DNA of 64,000 nucleotides from positions 113,986,830-114,050,829 of the forward strand of contig OZ020268.1 in assembly GCA_963971225.1 (NCBI GenBank), given 5' to 3'. Made by a program: the position numbers and the translations under genes. Shown piece after piece: positions 20,146-33,449 of this stretch. This stretch comes from Melieria omissa. Lineage: Eukaryota > Arthropoda > Insecta > Diptera > Ulidiidae. The first letter of the stretch is position 1; each line of letters begins with the position of its first letter. Under the pieces are notes generated by a model that ran no database searches, had not been told where the DNA came from, and saw only the letters and a program-made list of their open reading frames with translations.

Positions 20146-22321
20146 ATGGATTTGCAGCATATGGAAAACGGCATTAACGGCAGCGGTGGCCACGGTGGTG
20201 GCGTCGCTGGCGGTGGTGGCGGCTTGAGTGAAATTGATTTTCAACGACTGGCGCAAACTATCGCGACAAGTATACAAAAAATTCTGCAAAATGGTGAGTA
20301 GGCTTAGCGGCAAAATTGTGGAGTTGATATTTATGTGCGTTCCTCATTTCAGTGTCCACTATGCAGCGTATGGTGAACCAATTCAACACGCCACAAGATT
20401 CACCCGATTTGAAAAAACAGCTGTAAGTGCTACTGCGACTTTGAGTTATGCGCCTCTTGACTCACTCTGTCTCTCTTCCGTTTGTATCTGTTTTGGGTGC
20501 ATCGCGCAACAGACACCAGATTATGACTTATACACATCAGCTGGTTTCGGACACCAACAATCAGCTGAAGGAGGTGGACAAATGCAAGGAACGTCATTTG
20601 AAAATACAGCGCGATCGTCTGGTGGACGAGTTCACTTCTGCATTGACAGCGTTCCAGGTAACCCACATTGCCGCGCGTATCCCTAGTCTGGTCGTAATCA
20701 AACCAAATAAATGCGCAAAAGCAAACTGCTTATTGTGTATTTTGTTTAACTGTGTTTCTACCTACAAACCGCCCCCAGTGATTACTCATCATCATCATTT
20801 TGTGGCGAAAGTAATCCCTGTCAACCATATCACAGATTAGCAAACGCTTTGTTTTGTTATCGCACAAAAATCCAATTTTAATCATAGTAGCTGTAATAAT
20901 TTTGCAGTACATAACATCATGTTCGGGCGTTTTAGAACGACACACGAAAAGTTAAAAAAGTAATGTGTAATGCCGATTCTATGTATTTGAATGGAATGAA
21001 CAATTGCTCCTATTAATTGAGAAAATATTTATTCAACCCATACAAGTGTAGTGGTTGATTATCTGCATATAAGTTTGCATTTAATTACTGACCATGACAC
21101 ATTGTCGTCTCAGTATTTCAGTCAAGTTCTCATTGGCACTTAATATTTGTTAATAAATAATTCATTAAGTTATTAGTAATTAAATTCATGACAATTATAA
21201 TGTTTAATATTTTAGGCTGTTCAGCGGAAAACCGTCGATATTGAAAAGAACGCGGTGCGGCAGGCGCGGGCCAACAGCTATAACATCAGCAAACCTCCCG
21301 GCAGTCAGAACAGCAACAGTGGCAACAATAGCAACAATGGCTCCTTCTTTGAGGACAATTTCTTCAATCGCAAATCGAATCAATCTCAACAACAGACGCA
21401 AGTGCAAGAGGAAATCGATCTGCAAGCATTGGAGGAGCAAGAACGTGCCATACGTGAGCTTGAGGTAAACAACCGTTATTATTTGAGTTGTTGATCAACA
21501 ACAACAAAACCACTTACGTTCCAGTTATGAATTGAGTCTAATTTTTGTTGTTGTTTAAATCGTACTTGATTTATCAATGATACAGTTTATATTTATTATT
21601 GATATATTTTTTACTACTAAATTGTATTTAGTTATATTTAATTACATTTTTAATTAATTTCACTGATTTATTTAATTTTTCTTTTTGAATCGCTGACACT
21701 TTTCTATTTAATAATATTTGAATGAGATTATGTTTTGTTAAGATTTAATTTATTTGATGTGTCGAGAACTTAATTAAAATTTTCATTGTCATTAAAATTC
21801 AACACAAACATGTTTTTCTTATGTTTTAAATTTTTTCCGTATACTCTGTTCTATTAAGTATTATTTTCGTATTTTTTTTATAGGCCCCTTGACGCATTTA
21901 GTTTAATTAAATGAGTTATTTGATTATCTTAATTAATTATCTTAATTCCTTAATTTGTCTTTAATTGAGTTTCATTAAATCAATGTTTGTTTATTGAAAT
22001 TTTTTTTAATTCTTAGGAAAACATTGTCGGCGTAAATGAAATATACAAAAAACTGGGTGCAATGGTCTACGAACAGGGTTTGACAGTTGACTCGATTGAA
22101 TCTTCAGTAGAACAGACCAGCGTATTTGTGTCACAAGGTGCGGACAATCTGCGTAAAGCCAGCTCGTATAAGGTGCGTCATGATCTTTTCTCATTATAAT
22201 TCCATCAATAATAATTTCATTTCAGAATAAAATTCGCAAGAAGAAACTGATATTAGCTGGTATTCTCGCTGTTGTGTTGTTCATTGTAGTTCTAATTCTC
22301 GTGATGCATTTCAAGAATTAA
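20146..22321 (+). CDS. Syx7: Syntaxin 7 / avalanche, endosomal Qa-SNARE, six coding exons
   Basis: Coding exons are 20146-20293, 20353-20422, 20513-20657, 21216-21464, 22017-22172 and 22226-22321, with consistent phases, giving 287 residues. Seen: MDLQHMENG with a Gly-rich stretch, then LSEIDFQRLAQTIATSIQKI opening the N-terminal three-helix domain. NTPQDSPDLKKQL is typical of syntaxin 7/12. A Gln/Asn/Ser-rich linker precedes the SNARE helix (about 187-255), with zero-layer Gln224 in YEQG. A Lys/Arg stop and a membrane segment (264-283) end four residues from the C-terminus. Family knowledge: fly Syx7 (Avl) drives fusion at early endosomes, and its loss causes epithelial overgrowth in Drosophila. 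The start was chosen because it matches the fly N-terminus. Its promoter faces the retrotransposon cluster upstream. Confidence 0.96.
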
Positions 22322-25300
22322 TCGCATAAGTCACATGATGTTCTGCAATTCGAAAAAAGTTTCAAGAAATGAACACGAAAAGAAGCAACATGATGAAAAT
22401 AAAATTCCATTTGTTCAGGTGATAATGCAAGTAAACACTTCTTAAGATCGAACCTACCATAAACCGCAAAATTATAAACGATAAACGTGAATGAAAAATA
22501 TAAACTCAATTCAATAAAATCAATTGGAATGCGAAAACGTCCTACAACATGTGTACATTTTTCGGCATTACTCAGTGAGCAATGGAGGCCTACAAGTGGG
22601 CTTTAAAGTGAAACAAATTTAATGTAAACCAAATAGCAAAAGCAAATGCGATGAAATGAATTGAAAATGTCTCTGTATATTCTGCATTCATTTAAAAAGT
22701 ACTAAATTATTATATTCTGTGGCGGTAGTTATTATATTTTTATGTATTACTTATCTTAATATATTTATACACCAATGCATATAGCCTTATGTAGCTGACA
22801 CTTATTTCTATGTAATCAAAACGAACTTTAAAAGACCCAAAGCTGCATCGACGTGTGTGGCGAAAGATTTTGTTCATATTCCTCATAATTAAACTCATTG
22901 AATACAATTCCCAATGTATGCTTCTCATTATTCCTAATGTATATGATTGGCTAACGCTTTACACGTCTTGTTTGTGCTTTGGTTTTTTAGCTTGGCAAAC
23001 TAACGAATCGATATTGTGTGAGCAGAAAACGTAGTACTACAATGTATACAAGCACGGAAAGCGCTGACGATCATGATGATTGTGAAACATTTTATCAGCA
23101 CTAACTGCAAAATTAACACAAAATTCAACTGAATTAAAAATACAACTACGAAATAGTTGAAAATAAAAGATGTAACATTAAAACAACTGAATTTAAATTC
23201 AACAAGGCATTTTGTTATTTTGTTTAAAAAGGAAAAATCTTTGTGTTAAGGCATAAGATTGGCTAACATGATTATGGGCCAACGTTCAGCGATGGTTCCT
23301 AAATTATAACAAATTATATAAACTCGACTTTTCGAATTTTTTTCTGTCTGTTTCCTCTTTTTAAGTCTGATTGCATTGCTTACCACTTCCTAAAATGAGT
23401 CTGCAGCATCATTGTTAATTGCACGCCAACAGTAATTCATCAACAGTAATAACTCAACGAATTCATTTGGTTCAGCGTCTGCATCATTTCACTTGCGCTA
23501 ATGCGCACTTCAGCTGCTTAACGTACAATCCTTTTCCACTTGAATCAATGAAAAATTTTTCAGTGAATAAAAAGAGCAAAATGTAAATACAAACTGAAAA
23601 TTCCAGCGCGTGTGTGGTGCACACTGCCAGCACACATTGGGGAATGATCGAGCACTGATACGCGTGATCATCACCATTAATGCCACAAACTCACTTGACG
23701 CCCTTGCCGTTTTTTAAGCTGGTTCCTCGATTGGTTGGCTGACTGGTTGCTTGAGGTGTGTCAAGTGTTTGTTCCCTTTTTCCGTTCGGTACGACAGCAA
23801 CGCCAACCACATCGAACAGTTTAGGATCACTTTAGCATCTTATTTAACTGGAATTTTAAGCAAAATCACGTTTCCTTCAGCATGCTCAGCCTCAACGCTG
23901 GGGTTCTCCCTAACAGTATGCAGACGTACGGTAACAGTTATGGTCACGGCTCCGGTCGCCGTTCGATAGCTGAAAATGCACACGTAATGATGGCATTGAA
24001 TTACTTGGAAATTTGTGCCAATTCATGGACATTGATAGCATACGCAGCGATCAGCATCAGCCCCAAAAGCGTTGATTGTCATCGTGCCATCAACACAACC
24101 AACAGACAGCATCAGCCAGCTCGAACACTTTAATGCATTCTGTAGATCATTCAGTCGTTCGTTCATTCATTCACTCGTCTGCAGTCATTTGTGGACTTAA
24201 ATGCACTTGTTGGCATCAAGTGGATTCTGAACATCAGCTCATTTCCTCTGGGGGCCACGTTCACATGACATGCAGTACGGTAAAAAACAAATAAAGTTGC
24301 CAACACAATAGTAAAAGCCATTGCAATATTATCGATTATAGTACACTTTTGATGTCGGTATTGGATATGAGTTTACTAAATTGAGTTGCAAGTCAGAGGC
24401 TCATAATTTCAAATCACAAATAAATCAACATCGGTTTTAAACAGATAATTAGGTAATGCAAAATTTAGACAGTGAAGTCAATGTTTATAAAAGCTCACAG
24501 CCCCATAGTAAATGAATTGATTGCGGGAAACTAGGCTTAGGTTCTTCGTAGGAGTCTAATAACGATTCTATTTACTATGTACATATATCTAAAAAACTTA
24601 GTCTTGAAAATTTTTATTTGATTTATTGTACAAATTCAATACATTTTTAGAAGATTTATGTAGACATTTTTTCACATTTACATATATAACTACGTAAGTG
24701 ATCCAGAAACAAAAAAAAAACATAGCTGCTATGTAGTAAAAATATTAGCAAATTTTTCATGAGGTCGTAAATTTGAGTGAATTTATACGGGTTTCACTGT
24801 ACTTGTTTCTCGAGGACATTTTCTGTTGAGTCATTTCTCGTTATTGTGCGTTTCGCTTGCGTTGCGCTACATTCAGTGCTGGTTATGACGTACGACGTTG
24901 GTGCTGATTTGGGAATGTGGTAGTTGGAGTTTTTGCTGCTGACGCTGAACCACTTTTATGCTAACAAATCTGTTAGATTGAAAATATTGAAGTGTTTATC
25001 TACTGATCGTATTTTGACACTCGCCTTTCTCCACGGACTGTTGCCTGAAACAACGATGCTAATTACTTTTGATTGTTTCGTGCGGTTGCGTTGATTATGC
25101 GGTGCATGGCCCACTGTCGTCATAGACAATTAGACGCCTGTCTGAATAAACGCGATGCAATTAATGAGTGAATTCATTGTAATTAGATTTGTTCAATGAA
25201 TAGTTAGTAGATACCTACAGAAATTGATATTTATTTTGTTTTTAGTTTGTATTGTATTTATTTGTCTTGTAAAAATTTAAAAAATGTGGTTTTTAATGAG

Positions 25301-25382
25301 TAAAAACTACAAAATATTGAAAGGCACTCAATATAACTGATTTTGCATTAACTTAATTTATATATAAATTTTAAATATAGAC
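22322..25382. other. Syx7 3' region and following gene-free DNA
   Basis: The Syx7 3' untranslated region begins here. AATAAA occurs at 22398-22403 and 22513-22518 and either could end the transcript. The rest is AT-rich. A richer patch from about 23560 to 24300 contains short open frames without recognisable motifs. I see no gene or clear repeat. Confidence 0.4.
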
Positions 25383-25395
25383 TAAAATATGAAAC

Positions 25396-25476
25396 GGACG
25401 AACTGTGAAGGCCATGAAGGGGGCACAATAGATCTTTTAGGTCGCGGTGCACATTCCCCGGCAATAATAATAATAA
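25396..25476 (+). mobile_element. 81-bp LINE tail copy with 13-bp target duplication
   Basis: These 81 bases match the last part of the LINE at 38081-39501, from the final codons (GACGAACTGTGA) through the 3' untranslated region. They end in (AAT)n. TAAAATATGAAAC occurs at 25383-25395 and again at 25477-25489, a perfect target duplication. It is an extremely 5'-truncated insertion. Confidence 0.85.
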
Positions 25477-25559
25477 TAAAATATGAAACATTATTTATTT
25501 ATTTAGCTGGTCATAACAACCTGTCACTGCGTTTCGACCTGGTTCAATGCACCTTTTCT

Positions 25560-25790
25560 ATTCGGCCCTAACGGCGTCGGCTACTTCTACTTGGTCCTTC
25601 CACGGAGACATAGTTTTCACCTCGCCGTCGTACACTGACTTCCACATAGAATACTTTTCCGTTTTTCTTATAAAAGACATGACCGAAGCAGCATAGCCGC
25701 TGGATGTTGATTCGATATCCTAGAAGTACATCCATGTCAATGAACAGCTCGTACAGCTCGTGGTGCAATTCCGTGGATACGAATTATGGA
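25560..25790 (-). mobile_element. RTE-type LINE remnant, C-terminal coding fragment
   Basis: On the - strand an open stretch reads HHELYELFIDMDVLLGYR, then NIQRLCCFGHVFY and VSVRRRGENY-VSVEGP. This resembles the end of RTE-type reverse transcriptases, which typically carry NHELY-DMDV, RLRWLGHV and RRRGRP-RWKDQV. It is diverged and truncated at both sides, so it is not functional. The match is from memory of the family, not a search. Confidence 0.55.
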
Positions 25791-25901
25791 ATTGAGATAA
25801 ATTTCAAAGTCTTACTAAAGTTGCAAAAACTATGAAGTCAATGTGAAGTAACCAATATTTGAAACTACTACAGATTTTCTGATCTACATATGTTTTGTTA
25901 A

Positions 25902-26776
25902 CCCTTTCGTTAGTTTTAGGGGTAGATTTAGAAAAATAATTTAAAAAAATTAATTCTTTAACCCGGTCCCGGTTCGCCCACGGTCCCCAAGAGCGACATT
26001 GTATTTTTCTTTGTATTGTACACAGTAAAACTATTGCCACATTTTTTTCATGTACTTTACAGATTTCATTAGTTCCAGAAAAATCTTATTTCGACGACTA
26101 GTTTACTCAGAATAACTGATAATTGCACATTACTGTCTTATAGCCTCGGAAATCCATTGCACACCGTGTGCAATCGGTCTCGAATGGGTTAATATCCATA
26201 AAATGCCTTTTAATTTGTATGTAGTTTTAAAGTCGATCCTAATATTTGGGGGGCGCGGTTTCAACCCCAAAACCCCCTCCTGAATCCGCCACTGGTTAGT
26301 TTGTTGCCATATGGCAACATGGTACTTTGTGGACGTCTAAACCCTCTATGGTTTCACGAACCCATTTTATATTTATGGTCCTTACGATAGTTTGAAACGT
26401 TAGGTATAATATCATACAAAAATAATAAACTGCATATTTAAGTTTGAAAAATATAAGTATACAAGTTTTTTTATTGTTATAGCTGTACATGGAAGAAGCA
26501 GAAAAAATAAGACTTTTTATTTAAACTCAGATACATTTTCTAATTATTTTGGCTGAAGTAAATGAAGTAAATGACTTCAATTTAATAATTTTTATGTTTA
26601 AGTAATTTTTACAGCCAGAACACTATGGTTGCTGTCATGTGGGAACACTCAAAAAAACAGGGCTGGGTAACAAAAATTAAAAAAATTATGCAATGTTTTT
26701 GTTGTAACCGCACAAAAGACTAAATCAATGAATTTCAAATGTTAACTTTTCCCAGTAAAAAACTGTAGCGAAAGGG
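25902..26776. mobile_element. TTAA-flanked element with CCCTTTCG ends (piggyBac-like), outer unit
   Basis: TTAA at 25898-25901 is followed by CCCTTTCGTTA. TTAA at 26777-26780 is preceded by the inverse (TAGCGAAAGGG). That is 8 bp of exact inverted repeat beyond the TTAA, or 11 with one mismatch. TTAA duplication is the mark of piggyBac-type transposition. No transposase frame is seen. A smaller TTAA-flanked unit lies within it (25962-26188). A palindrome GTTGCCATATGGCAAC lies at 26303-26318. Confidence 0.45.
25962..26188. mobile_element. Nested TTAA-flanked 227-bp element with one-sided palindrome
   Basis: TTAA at 25958-25961 and 26189-26192 enclose ends that share only CCC/GGG. The right end has ATTGCACACCGTGTGCAAT (26156-26174), a 19-bp palindrome around a central base, 14 nt from the TTAA. 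Alone this would be weak. It is supported by three other TTAA elements in the window with a palindrome at the same place. Confidence 0.4.
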
Positions 26777-26780
26777 TTAA

Positions 26781-28296
26781 AAGAACTTCTGTTAGGGTTA
26801 TTTTAGTGCTGTTATATGTATTTCGTTACAAGGACATGCAGCCACACTTAGTGAAAACTTGTTAATAATTAAGTTCGTTGAAACTGTTTTCAAATACGAT
26901 TCGCAAACCTTCTCAACATATGAATTTTAGGTTCGGGTATAGAAATCCGTCTGGCTTTAACTAATTTGAATTTAAAAGGTGCATTCGACAAGTATTGTAT
27001 ATAAAAACAATTTTACTACAACAACTACCGAATTGATAAGAATACCAAAATAAATTTTTGTATTTTCGAAAAAATTCAAACTTTAGAAAGCATTTGTTCA
27101 CACCCTAAGATTCTAACAAAGAAAGGCAATTATCTTCTGAAATTGAAAGACTAAAATTGAAAAAATTAAATAAAGTTGGAAAGCTGAAAGTCAATCCAAG
27201 CTTAGCAAAGAAACTCAAAACATAGAGAATTTCACAAATGCGCAACGCTGCTTGGAAATGCCAAATGCAAAGTCTGGTAAAGTCAAAACATGCGTTTGGC
27301 ATTTTTCAACACAGTCTTTCAGTCAATAAGATTTGCCTGCGCTAAATGACTTTACAAATAGGATTCGATTAGTCCTACAGGCGGCTGTCCCATCTCCTGC
27401 TTAGCCTATGCAAACAATGAGCATTGAGGAAGGAAGCAGTGTCTGCACACATTACGTTACGTTGTGTTGTGTTGGGCTGACATACATACACACAGCAGTG
27501 GCATGCAGAGAGCTACGTTAATTGCGTTGACCCTGTCAACACGCTCTTTCGAGGTGTGCATTCATATTTTAATTTCTACCACCTTTTCTCCCAACAAAGA
27601 GCCTTTTACTTGCTGTTGGTAAACATTCATTTTCCTCTAGTTGCGTGATAGCAACAACGTGACTTCGGCTACTGAAGGTGGCATTATGATCCTTTAATGT
27701 GCTGACAAAGTATCGTTCTGGTCATGCCCAAGAAGATTAAATAAACCAGCTAACGAATACAATAGGCGACGTGAGTTAATCATGATGACTTGCTTATCGA
27801 TGTGGGTGTCGCAATGATCCCACTGTGTCACAACTGTATCCAGCTGTTGACGATTTGAGCTGCTTGTGCTGCAGTTTACTTTGACTGTGGCCGTTGAGTG
27901 ACAACTAACGAAAATCGATGGATTCATGGCGTGTGGTTGTTGAATTCTTTGTGCTTAGCTTTCGAATGGAAATTGAAAACATTTTCGTAATTAGTTCTCT
28001 AAAATGCAACAAATTGGGCAAGAGCAGTGCAATGCACACTGCTTTCGGGCTTGATGGCCAAAACGAAGTGAGAATTTCAAGGATATACGAGTAGGCATGT
28101 GGTTTGATTCGAATTTCCGAAAATCTCACTTTGTCAAAGAGAACAAACTTTTGGTTATATTGGAATATTTAAAGCCGTATGCAATGATTGATTAAAGATT
28201 TTAAGTTTTAGAACATCTGCAAGAATTTATATGCATATGTCAAGGCACAATGGTGTGAATATAATAATAATATAATAGAAAATAATAACTTAGCCT
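26781..28296. other. Gene-free interval
   Basis: AT-rich to mixed sequence with short open frames only (none with a recognisable motif). The part around 27380-27900 is more balanced in composition and looks unique. I see no RNA gene or repeat boundary. Confidence 0.35.
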
Positions 28297-28911
28297 TTCC
28301 AGAGATATACAGATTGTCCAAATCAGATGATGATTTTCGACCATTTTCAAAAATCCTACATTTTTGAATTTTTTTGTGGACAAAAATTAATTATGTCTTG
28401 TGGTTTAAAAATCTCAGATGAAAGATATATTATTTGTGCAGTTAAGCTTAACATCAATAGAATCAAAAGAAAAATGACAAAGTTATGATGTACTGAGTGA
28501 AAACAACAACTTTACATTTATTACACTGTGCGAAAAAAATTGTTTTCGCCATCTTATAGAAGTGAAACTAGAAGTCATATATAGTAACCTGGCATAGTCA
28601 GTTTTTCATTTTCTGACTCAAAGTCCGTTTTAAAGGATTTTAAAATGTTAAGGACATGCACATCTAAAATATTTTTTTTAATATTTGCGATTGTGCAATG
28701 ATGAAGATATGGGTATCAAATGAAAGAAAAAAATCTTCTCCTTTTAAATAAATTTTCTATTTTGAACTTTCAGGACCAAAGGGGGGTGCAAACATAGGTA
28801 CATGTTTTGGATCTTAGTCTGTAGATTCATATATCTAAATTTTGTTCTATTTCAAAGTTTTCAAAAAAGTTACACAAAACCCCCCGAAAAAAATCCTGCG
28901 TGCGCCACTGT
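28297..28911. repeat. Diverged interspersed repeat related to 54990-55250
   Basis: From about 28520 to 28770 this aligns collinearly with 54996-55250. Shared blocks are GTGAAACTAGA, then CAGTTTTTCATTT, then TATCAAATGAAAGAA, then TTTAAATAAATTT. The homologous stretch lies inside a TTAA-flanked element at the second site. The right edge here, CGTGCGCCACTG at 28900-28911, resembles a hAT-type terminus, but I found no partner end. Confidence 0.5.
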
Positions 28912-31900
28912 GCGGAACGATGTTCCTCCATGACGATCGACAATCACCTAAGACTAGTGACAGACTAACTCAGGTCGCCCTAGGAGAACATTAATCATTT
29001 GATGTAACCAACATATGTCGCAGTATAGTTAAAAATAAAGCAAGATAAGGATCACTAAACGTGTCAATAAAAATTCGTCTGTTTTGTGTGCAGCATGTTT
29101 ATTATTTAATTTGATTTTTAATCTCAACATTTACTGTCAACACGGTTTTTCCAAAATAATCCTTCATATGTTCTTTCAACCATGTCAATTCCTGTTAATC
29201 ATTATTTTCTTAGCATTATCAGAAAATTTAATACACTTAAAATTCTTAGAGAAAATTTCACACAACTGCTACTGCACGAATTCAATAATTCCAATTCCAC
29301 TGTGGGACGACTCGACACCAACACCTTCATAATTACCACTTACAGGGCAGCAATAACATCCGCTCGCATTTGGTTTTGCTCTATTTTCCTGCGTTGCTAA
29401 GCAAAATCACAATTAATCCATTCATTCATCAAAAGAAAGCCAGAAGGGAAAGGCAACATTTACGATGCCATGTGCAGGTGCATGTGTACGAGTACATATG
29501 GCTCTGTGTGCCCATGTGCTGCTGTTTTGCTTTATGTTTTGTGCCATGCCAGCAGCAGTGGCAACAATCTGCACAACACTTTCATGAATGAGTGGCTGAA
29601 CTTCTAAGCGCTTTTGGCCAATACCAAATTTTTAGTGGAATTTTAATGTATCTTTTGAATTTTCCTTCAAAACAAAAGTGAATTTTTATTGATTTTCTGC
29701 CGTTTTGATTAATTTACATTTGCGGCGGCGCGGAGCGTTCGATACCTTTAAGGCGTTTCCAAGGTGAAAATCGTGTGGCACACTTTGCTCTCAAAACAGT
29801 ATCGATGAATAAACAAAATATTCCTCAAATCAAAACAAAAAAGCAATGAATTAACCAAACGCAAAGAGAAGAGCGGAAGAGATGAAATGAACGAAAAAAA
29901 GTGGATTTCGCGGAATTTACAACTCGATGGATTCACGGTTTATGAACTGTACCAGGCGATCAGTGATCCACGAGCCACGAGCCACTTTGCCACTTGCCGT
30001 TCGCCGTGTGCCACTCTGCCTGCCACTTGGCATTTGCCACTCTGATGCTGGGCAATCAAAAATGCGTCTTCGCCAACCTATGAAGTTGCATTTTTTATGG
30101 ACTTATTTATAAGTATTTCTGTGTCGGATATTGTACGCGCGTGGCGGCGCGCGAGTGCAGAGCAAATTGGGTGTCAAAAAGTGCGCATTTCACAAAGATG
30201 CCGATTGCGACGCTGAGCGCACTGCTGCTATCACGTAGCACGCTGCTAGCTAGAAGAAGGGGTGGCGAACACGGAGTGCCTCGTCTTTGATCTTTGGCGA
30301 TTGCCGACGCCGCACAGTGCTTCGACTCCATACAAAATTGCGGCAAAAATAGAAGGAGTACGTTAAATTCGCTGAAAATTTGCAGTCTAAGTCATTTTGG
30401 GCTGCTGATTTCAAAATTTGTGTTTGTTTAAAAAAAAAATATATAGTTAAAAAAAAATCGAATATATATGGTTATATATTATCTTGTCATCACAGAGCCC
30501 AAACCGCTGGAGCTATTATGATGAAATTTGGTCAAAAGTTGTATTTTAGAAAGTCAACCCTTAAACAGAAGCGATTTCGGAAACGTCGACCTGGAAAGGG
30601 CGGAAAGGCGGTGGTGAAGCTTATATGGACAGACATTGTTTTTTGGTCGGATTGTTTAAAAATTATGTATATGTATACTAAAAAAGCAATAACAAAATAC
30701 ATATCTTAGCGTTTTTCTAAATTCGATATTTAAAGGGTAGAAAGAGGGCGGTAAAGTTGCTAAAGGCATATAGTTTTTGTTTATTTGATATTCGTAGAGC
30801 TTAACATGGAGATGAGGCAGGTGAATATGCAATGCAGCTCAACCTATAACGGCGAGACTATTCTTCAAGACTTATTCTTCAAAATTGGACCTTCTTCAAA
30901 GTTATACATTCCTCCTTTTTTTTAGAATATATTAGCGTTAAATCACATTTTAGCTAACAAATTTCATAATAATGAAAAAATTTGGATTGTATGGCTTATA
31001 ATGGGTTAAATATGCGTACCAAACCTATTTTTTATAAAAAACATTCATAATTCGTTGCATTGCCTTAGTTAAACATTTTAATCGCAATTTTAACTCAAGC
31101 GATTTCTATACAAAAATCAACATTAGTAGTTTCGAAAAAATTGAATATTTTCCATAGGCGCAAAAAGACGCAAAATTTTTTTTACGGATTTAAGAGAAGA
31201 AAGTCAATCCAAAAAGGGCCATAAAAAGGATTTACGCCAGTTGACGCCATTCGATATTAATTGCCTTTCTAAATTTGGTTCTTTTTAATTTTCATGGGTT
31301 TGAAAAACATTCATTTTTGAAAATTCGTACAAAAAAAATTATATATGCTAAATAAAAAAAACTGATCAGTGGTCTTGCTCCTATCAATTAAGTTTTAATA
31401 TTACAAGAAATTGGAAGCCTATCTACAACAACACATTTTCTACCATTTTTTTTATACAAGCACCTAAATTTCATTTTTCCCCTTCATACATTTTTGTAAA
31501 AATATATCCGACTTTGACAAGCTATATCTCCTAATCTCGACAATTTTTCGATAAAGTATTTCGGATCCAGCTTAATTAAACAATTACCTTTAACATGATA
31601 CTACTTTTGTCAAAATCCGCGATAATTTTTTTTCTTATTTTTGTCCACTCTCGAAGCACTGTGCGCCGCCGCCAATAAATGCAGATCAGACAGCGGGCAT
31701 CGCTCGGTGTTTGGATAAATGGCGCGATCGCGCGACTTGTATCATAATAAAAGCTCAATTGCTGAAGGTGTCAGCGCTAGGCGGGTGGGGCCGCAGTAAA
31801 TAATTCATGGCTGAGATGGCGCGCATTCGCCTATGAATGTGTATCCGCGCGAATTTTGTTATTGTAAAATGTGCGAAAATTGAGGAGGGCAATCGCTCTG

Positions 31901-33449
31901 GTTGCCGCCACTTTGTAGTAGCGGAATTGGTGCGATCGTGATTGAGATATGGTGTTAACTGAGTCTGAGGGAAAGCAACACACCACGGAGATGTCGTGCA
32001 CGGGCGGCGCTCATCTGCTTTGCATTTTTGTCACGCGTTTCACTGCTTTGTGGAAACACATTGAAGCAAAAAGATTTGGATACAAAAGAAAACTAGAAAA
32101 ACTGCAAAAGAAATTCAGAAATCCTGTAGCCAAATTATGTTTTAATATTTAGAGTTTACGAAGACTTTTGAGCAGTGAGAAAGCATCGAAATGCCAATGC
32201 GAAACATATACATTTGCGAATTGTTTGGGATCCATCACTCAAACCCTACGACAAAAGCAATTCCATCATCGCTTGTCTGCTGCCTACCGATTTGCAACAC
32301 ACGATCCAAATGCAATCAAATGTAGTGGAAAATCGCTACAGCAATGCCAAACATTTTTTGCACAGCAAAAAAAAAAAAATTTATCTGCCAATAGGTGATA
32401 GTATTAGGATCATGTAGGACAATGGGAAATAAAGCCACAGGCGGGGATTAGCGTCAATATGCCAGTCGAGAACAATGTGCCACCAAAATAGCAGCGGCAC
32501 AGAAATAGGTCGACGAAGGGAGCTGCGTTATTTTTTTAGGTGTCTAAAATTGTTTTGTATCTTTTTTAGGATTATGTTGCTCTGCTTTATCTTGGGGCAT
32601 GAAATAATTTGCTTCTCCTTTTCTGAGACTGGCACAGTGTGTTTCATTGTATCGCGTGGGGGATTTGAAGTTTTATAAGCACACGTACCAAAATATATGG
32701 CATTTTTTATACGGACAGCTAAAATAACAACGATTGGCTACTATTCAAAAGGCTCACATACTAAAAAATAGTAACTGCATTTCATGAAACCGTATTCAAG
32801 TGTAATAAAACTGATAATTTTAGCTGCAATAACACTGCACAACAAAATCAAATTTTGTTTTAAATAACAAGGTTCTAACAACAGATTTTGGTAGAGGGGG
32901 CCAAAAAAAAATATACGTGTATCGGCGTTTTGAAAGTTTACGTCTGCAATTTTTTTTTGGGGGATCAAAGTTTTCCCATTTTGCACATTCTTATGATGAA
33001 TTGGCATACGAAAACCATGAAATCTTACATTTTAGGTATTTGATGTGTTCAGCAATTTTATGTAAAATGCTACGAAGAGCACTTTTGTGAAGCATTTTAA
33101 CCCTGTAGCTCCTATTTGTATGGGTCAATTTGACCCTTTTTTCCTAAAATGCCAAAAATGTCCTGTAAAACAGTACTTTTTAAGGACAAAATGGACTATG
33201 AAAATATTCGCCATAAAATTCTACTATAGGTCTCTGAATACATCAAAGCTCCGAAATTAACTTGAACGCCGGAATTAAGCCAAAACTGAAAATGCGTTTA
33301 AGTGTTTATTTTGTACTTATTTATTCAAAATTGGTACTAGAATCTCCTACAAAACTTGCTCGTGGAATAGCAGATGGAAGGGCAACCAATATTCCAGAAA
33401 ATAATCAAGATTAATGATTAATATAATAAATATAAAAAAAATAATAATA
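28912..33449. other. Gene-free interval, 4.5 kb
   Basis: No recognisable gene. A GC-richer patch at 29930-30360 and another at 31640-32450 carry short open frames, including one of 80 codons at 32175-32417, without known motifs. The part at 30480-30760 reads like an old dispersed repeat but cannot be classified. TTAACCCT at 33097 followed by GGGTCAATTTGACCC (33122-33136) looks like one end of a piggyBac/Looper-type element whose other end I could not find. Confidence 0.35.

Noticed and set aside
30380..30709. 109-codon open frame with a Lys/Arg-rich end
   Set aside because: It runs through AT-rich repeat-like DNA with poly(A) tracts, shows no motif and is unlike any exon.
33097..33136. Complete piggyBac/Looper-like element starting at TTAACCCT
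   Set aside because: One end with a subterminal dyad is present, but no matching second end was found before the mariner element.
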